Shown in pieces: positions 59,086 through 64,000 of a DNA stretch of 64,000 bases (position 1 is the first letter of the stretch; every line of letters starts with the position of its first letter). The notes beneath the pieces were generated by a model that was given only the letters and a program-made list of their open reading frames with translations, did no database searches and was not told the DNA's origin. The DNA is from Rhizobiales bacterium 62-17 (GTDB lineage: Bacteria > Pseudomonadota > Alphaproteobacteria > Rhizobiales > Beijerinckiaceae). The translations under genes and the position numbers were made by a program. Where the stretch lies: the NCBI GenBank assembly GCA_001898965.1, contig MKVW01000003.1:328844-392843 (forward strand), given 5' to 3'.

Positions 59086-62000
59086 TTACGAACACCCCGT
59101 CGTTGAGCCACACGTGTCGCACTTCAAACACGTCCCGTTCCGCACCAGCGTGAAGTTCTGGCACTCGGGGCAGGCTTCGCCGACGTAGCCTTTCATGCGC
59201 GCTTCGGCGCGACGGTCGGCGACCGAGGGGGCGGTGGCTGTGGTGCTCGACGCAGCCGGCGCTTGCCAGTTCAGCGTTTCGATCACTTCAGCGGTGTCGC
59301 GCAGCGCGGTCGTGGCTTCCGCGTTGTGGGCGCGGGCGGCGGGCTGGTCGGCGTAGTCGTCCTTGCCAGTGCCGGTCTTCACTAGCATCAGGCGGTCCTG
59401 CTTGCCGCGCACGAAGCCCGAGGAGACGAGCGGTGCCGCCTGATTGCGGCCCTGGTCTTCGCCGCCGCCGATGACGGTCGAGCCGATGTCGGAGGGTTCG
59501 ACATGGGCGAGATCGTTGCGGTTCAGGTAGGAAATGGCGAGTTCGCGGAACACGTAGTCGAGGATCGACGTGGCGTTCTTGATCGCGTCATTGCCCTGCA
59601 CGAAGCCTGCCGGTTCGAAGCGGGTGAAGGTGAAGGCGTCGACATATTCCTCCAGCGGCACGCCATATTGCAGGCCGACCGAGATGGCGATGGCGAAGTT
59701 GTTCATCAGCGAGCGGAAGGCGGCGCCTTCCTTGTGCATGTCGATGAAGATTTCGCCGATGCGGCCATCGGCATATTCGCCGGTGCGCAGGTAGACCTTG
59801 TGGCCGCCGACAACGGCTTTCTGGGTGTAGCCCTTGCGGCGATCGGGCAGGCGTTCGCGCTCGCGGGTGCGCTCGACCCGCTCGACGATACGCTCGACGA
59901 TCTTCTCGGCCACCTGCGCGGCGCGGGCGGCGTTCGGCAGCTGCACGAGCTGCTCGACCGCATCCTCTTCGTCGTCGCTATCGTCGGCGATGAGCTGCGA
60001 GTTGAGCGGCTGCGACAGTTTCGAGCCATCGCGGTAGAGCGCATTGGCCTTGAGGCCGAGGCGCCACGACAGCATGTAGGACTCTTTGCAATCCTCCACC
60101 GTCGCATCGTTCGGCATGTTGATCGTCTTGGAGATGGCGCCCGTGATGAAGGGCTGCGCCGCCGCCATCATGCGGATGTGGCTTTCCACCGACAGGTAAC
60201 GCTTGCCGGTGCGGCCGCACGGATTGGCGCAGTCGAACACGTTGTAGTGCTCGGTCTTCAGGAAGGGCGCGCCTTCCAACGTCATGGCGCCGCACACGTG
60301 CGTGTTGCAGGCCTCGATCTCGGCGCGCGAGAAGCCGAGGAACGCCAGCAGTTCGAACGACGGATCGTCGAGCTTTTCCGCCGGCACTTTCAGCGCGCCT
60401 ACGAGGAAGTCGGCTCCCAAGGTCCACTTGTTGAAGACGAACTTGATGTCGAAAGCGCCTTTCAGCGACTTCGCCAGCACGTCGAGCTTTTCGTCGGTGA
60501 AGCCGCGCGCCTTCAACGTCGCATTGTTGATGGCGGGTGCCTGGGCGAGCGAAGCATGGCCCACGGCATAGGCTTCGATCTCGGCGATCTGCGAGGGCGA
60601 GTAGCCGAGCACGCGCAGAGCTTCCGGCACGGCGCGGTTGATGATCTTGAAATAGCCGCCGCCGGCGAGCTTCTTGAATTTCACGAGTGCGAAGTCAGGC
60701 TCGATGCCGGTGGTGTCGCAATCCATGACCAGGCCGATCGTGCCGGTGGGCGCGACGACGGTGGTCTGGGCGTTGCGATAGCCGTGCTGTTCGCCCTTGG
60801 CGAGTGCACGATCCCAGGCGGACTTGGCGCTGTGCGAGAGCGCGCTCCAGTTGGTGCCGAGCTTGATCAGCGAGGCATGGTCGAGGGGCACGGGCGCGAC
60901 GGCGACAGTCTCGTAGCCAGCCGCTTCGCCGTGGGCGGCGCGGCGATGGTTGCGGATGACGCGCAGCATGTGGTCGGCATTCGGCTTGTGGCCGGGGAAG
61001 GTGCCAAGCTCCTTGGCCATTTCGGCCGAGGTTTCGTAGCAGACGCCGGTCATGATGGCCGAGAGCGCACCGACGATGGCGCGGCCTTCGTCGCTGTCAT
61101 AGCCGAGGCCCGACGACATCAGGAGGCCGCCGACATTGGCATAGCCGAGGCCGAGCGTGCGGTAGTCGTAGGAGAGGCGGGCGATTTCCTTGGACGGGAA
61201 CTGCGCCATCATCACCGCGATTTCGAGCACGATGGTCCACAGGCGCACGGTGTGTTCGTAGCCGGCAACATCGAACGCGCCGGTCTCCGGGTTGCGGAAC
61301 TGCAGCAGGTTCAGCGAGGCGAGGTTACAGGCCGTGTCGTCGAGGAACATATATTCGGAGCAGGGGTTCGACGCGATGATCGGACCCGAGGCCGGGCAGG
61401 TGTGCCAGTCGTTGATGGTGGTGTGATATTGAATGCCCGGATCGGCGGAGGCCCAGGCGGCATAGCCGATCTTCTCCCACAGGTCTTTCGCCTTGAGGGT
61501 CTTGTGCAGCTTGCCGTCGGTGCGGCGCGTCAGGTTCCAGTCGCCGTCCTTCTCGACCGCGCGCAGGAATTCGTCGGTGACGCGAACCGAATTGTTCGAG
61601 TTCTGGCCGGCGACCGTCAGATAGGCTTCCGAATCCCAATCGGTGTCATAGGTGTCGAAGGCGATGTCGGTATAGCCCTGACGCGCGAACTGGATGACGC
61701 GCTTGATATAGCTGTCGGGCACGGCGTCGCGGCGGGCTAACTTCACCGCCTTCTTCAGCGCCGGGTTCTTTTCGGGGTTGAAGCAATCATCGCCCGGGCC
61801 TTCGCAGTTGACGCAGGCCTTCATGACCGCGGTCATGTGCTTCTTGACGATTTTCGAGCCGGTGACGAGGGAAGCGACCTTCTCCTCTTCCTTCACCTTC
61901 CAGTCGATATAGGCTTCGATATCCGGATGGTCGGCATCGACGACGACCATCTTGGCGGCGCGGCGGGTCGTGCCGCCCGACTTGATGGCGCCGGCGGCGC

Positions 62001-62787
62001 GATCACCGATCTTGAGGAAGCTCATCAGGCCGGAGGACTTGCCGCCGCCCGACAGTTTCTCGTTCTCGCCGCGCAGGCGCGAGAAGTTCGAGCCGGTGCC
62101 CGAGCCATATTTGAACAGGCGCGCTTCACGCACCCAAAGATCCATGATGCCGCCTTCGTTGACGAGATCGTCGGCGACGGACTGGATGAAGCAGGCGTGG
62201 GGCTGGGGATGTTCGTAGGCGCTCTTCGACTTGGTGAGCTTGCCGGTGAATGGGTCGACATAGTGATGGCCCTGGCCCGGGCCGTCGATGCCGTAGGCCC
62301 AGTGCAGACCGGTGTTGAACCATTGCGGCGAATTCGGCGCGGCCATCTGGCTCGCCAGCATGAAGCGCATTTCGTCGAAGAATGCCTGCGCGTCGTCTTC
62401 GCTGTCGAAATATTTGCCCTTCCAGCCCCAATAGGTCCAGGTGCCGGCGAGACGGTCGAAGACCTGGGTCGAGGTCATTTCGCCGCCGTAGCGGGCGTCC
62501 TTCGGCAGATCGGCGAGGGCTTCTTCGTCGGCGACCGAGCGCCACAGGAACGAGGGGACGTCGTTCTCTTCAACCTTCTTCAGGCGGGCGGGGACCCCGG
62601 CCTTGCGGAAATACTTTTGCGCGATGACGTCGCACGCGACCTGGCTCCAATCGGCGGGTACGTCAATACCGTCGAGCGAGAAGACGACCGAGCCATCCGG
62701 GTTGCGGATTTCACTCTTGGCCTTGCGGAATTCAATGTCCGCATATGGCGACTGATGGGCTTTGGTGTAACGACGTTCGATCCGCAT
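59086..62787 (-). CDS. nrdJ: vitamin B12-dependent ribonucleoside-diphosphate reductase
   Basis: A 1233-residue class II ribonucleotide reductase, which makes deoxyribonucleotides with adenosylcobalamin and needs no oxygen. Visible: the active-site region [68 protein letters not shown], and a C-terminal zinc-ribbon ([22 protein letters not shown]). The long form with C-terminal extension is typical of Alphaproteobacteria. It has a roughly 500-base upstream gap to the next gene; a weak NrdR-like dyad lies about 240 bases before it. No B12 riboswitch was recognised. Confidence 0.95.
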   Translation of the reverse strand: MRIERRYTKAHQSPYADIEFRKAKSEIRNPDGSVVFSLDGIDVPADWSQVACDVIAQKYFRKAGVPARLKKVEENDVPSFLWRSVADEEALADLPKDARYGGEMTSTQVFDRLAGTWTYWGWKGKYFDSEDDAQAFFDEMRFMLASQMAAPNSPQWFNTGLHWAYGIDGPGQGHHYVDPFTGKLTKSKSAYEHPQPHACFIQSVADDLVNEGGIMDLWVREARLFKYGSGTGSNFSRLRGENEKLSGGGKSSGLMSFLKIGDRAAGAIKSGGTTRRAAKMVVVDADHPDIEAYIDWKVKEEEKVASLVTGSKIVKKHMTAVMKACVNCEGPGDDCFNPEKNPALKKAVKLARRDAVPDSYIKRVIQFARQGYTDIAFDTYDTDWDSEAYLTVAGQNSNNSVRVTDEFLRAVEKDGDWNLTRRTDGKLHKTLKAKDLWEKIGYAAWASADPGIQYHTTINDWHTCPASGPIIASNPCSEYMFLDDTACNLASLNLLQFRNPETGAFDVAGYEHTVRLWTIVLEIAVMMAQFPSKEIARLSYDYRTLGLGYANVGGLLMSSGLGYDSDEGRAIVGALSAIMTGVCYETSAEMAKELGTFPGHKPNADHMLRVIRNHRRAAHGEAAGYETVAVAPVPLDHASLIKLGTNWSALSHSAKSAWDRALAKGEQHGYRNAQTTVVAPTGTIGLVMDCDTTGIEPDFALVKFKKLAGGGYFKIINRAVPEALRVLGYSPSQIAEIEAYAVGHASLAQAPAINNATLKARGFTDEKLDVLAKSLKGAFDIKFVFNKWTLGADFLVGALKVPAEKLDDPSFELLAFLGFSRAEIEACNTHVCGAMTLEGAPFLKTEHYNVFDCANPCGRTGKRYLSVESHIRMMAAAQPFITGAISKTINMPNDATVEDCKESYMLSWRLGLKANALYRDGSKLSQPLNSQLIADDSDDEEDAVEQLVQLPNAARAAQVAEKIVERIVERVERTRERERLPDRRKGYTQKAVVGGHKVYLRTGEYADGRIGEIFIDMHKEGAAFRSLMNNFAIAISVGLQYGVPLEEYVDAFTFTRFEPAGFVQGNDAIKNATSILDYVFRELAISYLNRNDLAHVEPSDIGSTVIGGGEDQGRNQAAPLVSSGFVRGKQDRLMLVKTGTGKDDYADQPAARAHNAEATTALRDTAEVIETLNWQAPAASSTTATAPSVADRRAEARMKGYVGEACPECQNFTLVRNGTCLKCDTCGSTTGCS

Positions 62788-63018
62788 TTTAGTCCCCCGG
62801 TATGCGCGGGCAAAACACGCCCGCTGAGGCCACGCCTGGCCCCTGTGTTCTGTCTGACTTGGTCCCCGAAACTCGCGGGCCGCTCAACGGTCCCGTCTGT
62901 ACGCAACGGATCAGGCTTCCTGGCGCTTCAAGGCGTCCGTGTCGTGCGATCCATTGAACAGAAAAATGCGCCTCTGTCGTGGCAACGTCAAGGATTAGTG
63001 GTGGGGTTGACGGCTTAA

Positions 63019-63035
63019 CCCAAAATGTAGTGGGG
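63019..63035 (-). promoter_or_regulatory. weak NrdR-box-like dyad upstream of nrdJ
   Basis: CCCAAAATGTAGTGGGG has CCCA/TGGG arms around an AT-rich centre, roughly like alphaproteobacterial NrdR boxes. It is about 230 bases before the nrdJ start and no second box with the usual spacing was found. Low confidence. Confidence 0.2.
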
Positions 63036-63268
63036 CGCCTGTGAAGAGCGGGGATTCGTCCCGGCCACAGCCCAAGTCTCTGACGAGTCGCGAAATTCTG
63101 CAATGGGCCAATGCCGGTCCTGTGGGAGAATCAGTCGGTCACACTGGTTACGATCGATTCACCATCCTGTTGATCGTCCCCATCAACCACAGGTTGGTGA
63201 CAGGCTGTGTCACGAGCCGCGCTCGGGGTGGATTGGGAGCGGTTTCGGAGAGGTGTCGGAAATTCAAA

Positions 63269-63297
63269 ACCTTGGCCGAGAATCGTACGGCCAAGGT
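63269..63297 (-). terminator. terminator-like hairpin after the acetoacetate decarboxylase gene
   Basis: ACCTTGGCCG and CGGCCAAGGT form a perfect 10-bp stem with a 9-base loop; on the minus strand TTTTGAATTT follows. It sits about 55 bases after the stop of the minus-strand gene. Confidence 0.6.
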
Positions 63298-63352
63298 AGC
63301 TGCGCGGTCGGGTGGGGCTGTGGAGACGGTTCATCCGGAGAAAGAAAAAATT

Positions 63353-64000
63353 TTACGGATCGATCGGTGCGCCCAGCTCCTCGGCGTTGCGGGCCGGGCG
63401 CAGGCCTTCCGGCCATACCAGTAGGCCATCGAGATAGTCGTGCACGACCTGGCCCATCCCCAGGGTGAGATCGGCGAGGATGTGAGTGGCCGAGAGCACT
63501 TCGAGCACCGGCAGATCGGCCACCGGCGCCAAGGCGTGGGCGTGCAGGTCGAGGGCGGCCGGGCCGTTCCAGGCGCCTTTCAGCACCACGTCCTGCAGGT
63601 CGAAGCTGACTAGTTCGCAGATGCGCGTGCTGCCGTCGACGTGCGGGATGATCTTGAGGAGATAGTTCGGCAAGGCGAGGGATTGTTCGATGGCGCCAAG
63701 GTCGGCCTCCACATGCTTGAAACCCATGGTGCCGGTGGCGACCCGCACCGGGCCGTAGTCGAGGGTGCCAACCAGGGTGTCGCGATGCACGGCGAGGGTG
63801 GGGTGGGCGTATTTCTTAGGGAAGCCCCAGATCTCGCGGCCGCCGAAGATCGGCGGACCGTCATTGAGATACATGGCGTGGGTGTAATGGCCGGCCTTGC
63901 CCTCGAAACGGACCGGAATGACCTGGCCGGCCTCGGTGTAATCGCCGAAGCCGGTGGAGTCGGGCATGCGGATGAATTCGAATTTGACGACCGGCTCGGC
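63353..64000 (-). CDS. acetoacetate decarboxylase family protein (5' truncated by window end)
   Basis: The frame is open to the window end; the first residues seen are [11 protein letters not shown], then [19 protein letters not shown], so the true start lies beyond 64000. The family motif [17 protein letters not shown] contains the Schiff-base lysine region; [19 protein letters not shown] and LVGTL match the family. It decarboxylates acetoacetate to acetone and CO2, or a related beta-keto acid. It is on the same strand as nrdJ, but the roughly 560-base gap and the hairpin at 63269 separate them. Confidence 0.85.
   Translation of the reverse strand, partial: AEPVVKFEFIRMPDSTGFGDYTEAGQVIPVRFEGKAGHYTHAMYLNDGPPIFGGREIWGFPKKYAHPTLAVHRDTLVGTLDYGPVRVATGTMGFKHVEADLGAIEQSLALPNYLLKIIPHVDGSTRICELVSFDLQDVVLKGAWNGPAALDLHAHALAPVADLPVLEVLSATHILADLTLGMGQVVHDYLDGLLVWPEGLRPARNAEELGAPIDP

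Noticed and set aside
59503-61740. Very long plus-strand frame opposite nrdJ
   Set aside because: It is the antisense of a conserved high-GC gene; shadow frame.
62788-63300. Cobalamin riboswitch upstream of nrdJ
   Set aside because: No B12-box-like sequence was seen in the leader on the minus strand.
63041-63424. Plus-strand open frame of 127 codons upstream of the acetoacetate decarboxylase end
   Set aside because: It crosses the terminator hairpin and the antisense of a conserved gene; no recognisable domain.

Overview
The window is a high-GC alphaproteobacterial chromosome segment, most likely from a member of the Hyphomicrobiales (Rhizobiales). Evidence for this is the DUF2842/COX15 pair, NnrU, DUF1236, the ppiD-trpE-trpGDC-moaC-moeA order, type I QueF, a stand-alone Ku, several orphan tricarboxylate-type (TctC/Bug) binding proteins, and copies of the Hyphomicrobiales intergenic repeat that reads like 'tgtcatcccgga...tccgggatgaca'. 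No rRNA, tRNA, CRISPR array or intact insertion sequence was recognised.

Layout. 0-6.5 kb: the end of a MarR regulator, small unknowns, heme A synthase (COX15), NnrU, a frameshifted DUF4239 gene and O-acetylhomoserine sulfhydrylase. 6.7-12 kb: an aromatic/organic-acid module (alpha/beta hydrolase, SnoaL-like protein, intradiol ring-cleavage dioxygenase, a TctC protein, an acyl-CoA ligase). 12-20.5 kb: pyrophosphatase, a Gfo/Idh oxidoreductase, a DUF1190-like protein, a SPOR protein, kdsA, RidA, two probable tandem small RNA genes, an unusual double alpha/beta hydrolase and QueF. 20.7-27.1 kb: two TctC genes, DoxX, a P-loop kinase-like protein, then a BON / CBS-BON / Nramp group. 27.3-31.6 kb: FeoAB, Ku, a proline-rich protein and a DUF1236 protein. 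31.6-37 kb: a second catabolic cluster (two hydrolases, an amidohydrolase, a TctC protein) divergent from a LysR regulator with two DNA-binding domains. 37-48.4 kb: moeA, moaC, trpC, trpD, trpG, trpE and ppiD, interrupted by a Tat-exported metallophosphoesterase, then tpiA and an AroE-like gene. 48.4-54 kb: regulators, two MFS exporters and a methyltransferase. 54-59 kb: an accessory island with a RES/Xre toxin-antitoxin pair, a decayed MFS fragment and a 1057-aa SIR2-NTPase-TPR protein. 59-64 kb: B12-dependent ribonucleotide reductase and a truncated acetoacetate decarboxylase.

The most interesting locus is the SIR2 gene at 55629-58802. It has an intact-looking NADase domain, a STAND-like P-loop NTPase, TPR-type repeats and what reads as a C-terminal cold-shock (OB-fold) domain, all in visibly lower-GC DNA beside a toxin-antitoxin pair. 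This is the architecture of an anti-phage abortive-infection sensor of the SIR2-STAND (Avs5-like) kind, with a possible nucleic-acid-sensing tail.

Other points worth checking are: an MFS exporter whose Shine-Dalgarno lies inside a hairpin behind a structured leader; tandem minus-strand small RNAs with a clear promoter and terminators; a long dyad repeated before two TTG-started catabolic genes and before ppiD; and several alpha/beta hydrolases lacking the serine nucleophile. Everything here was read by eye from the sequence; no database search was run.
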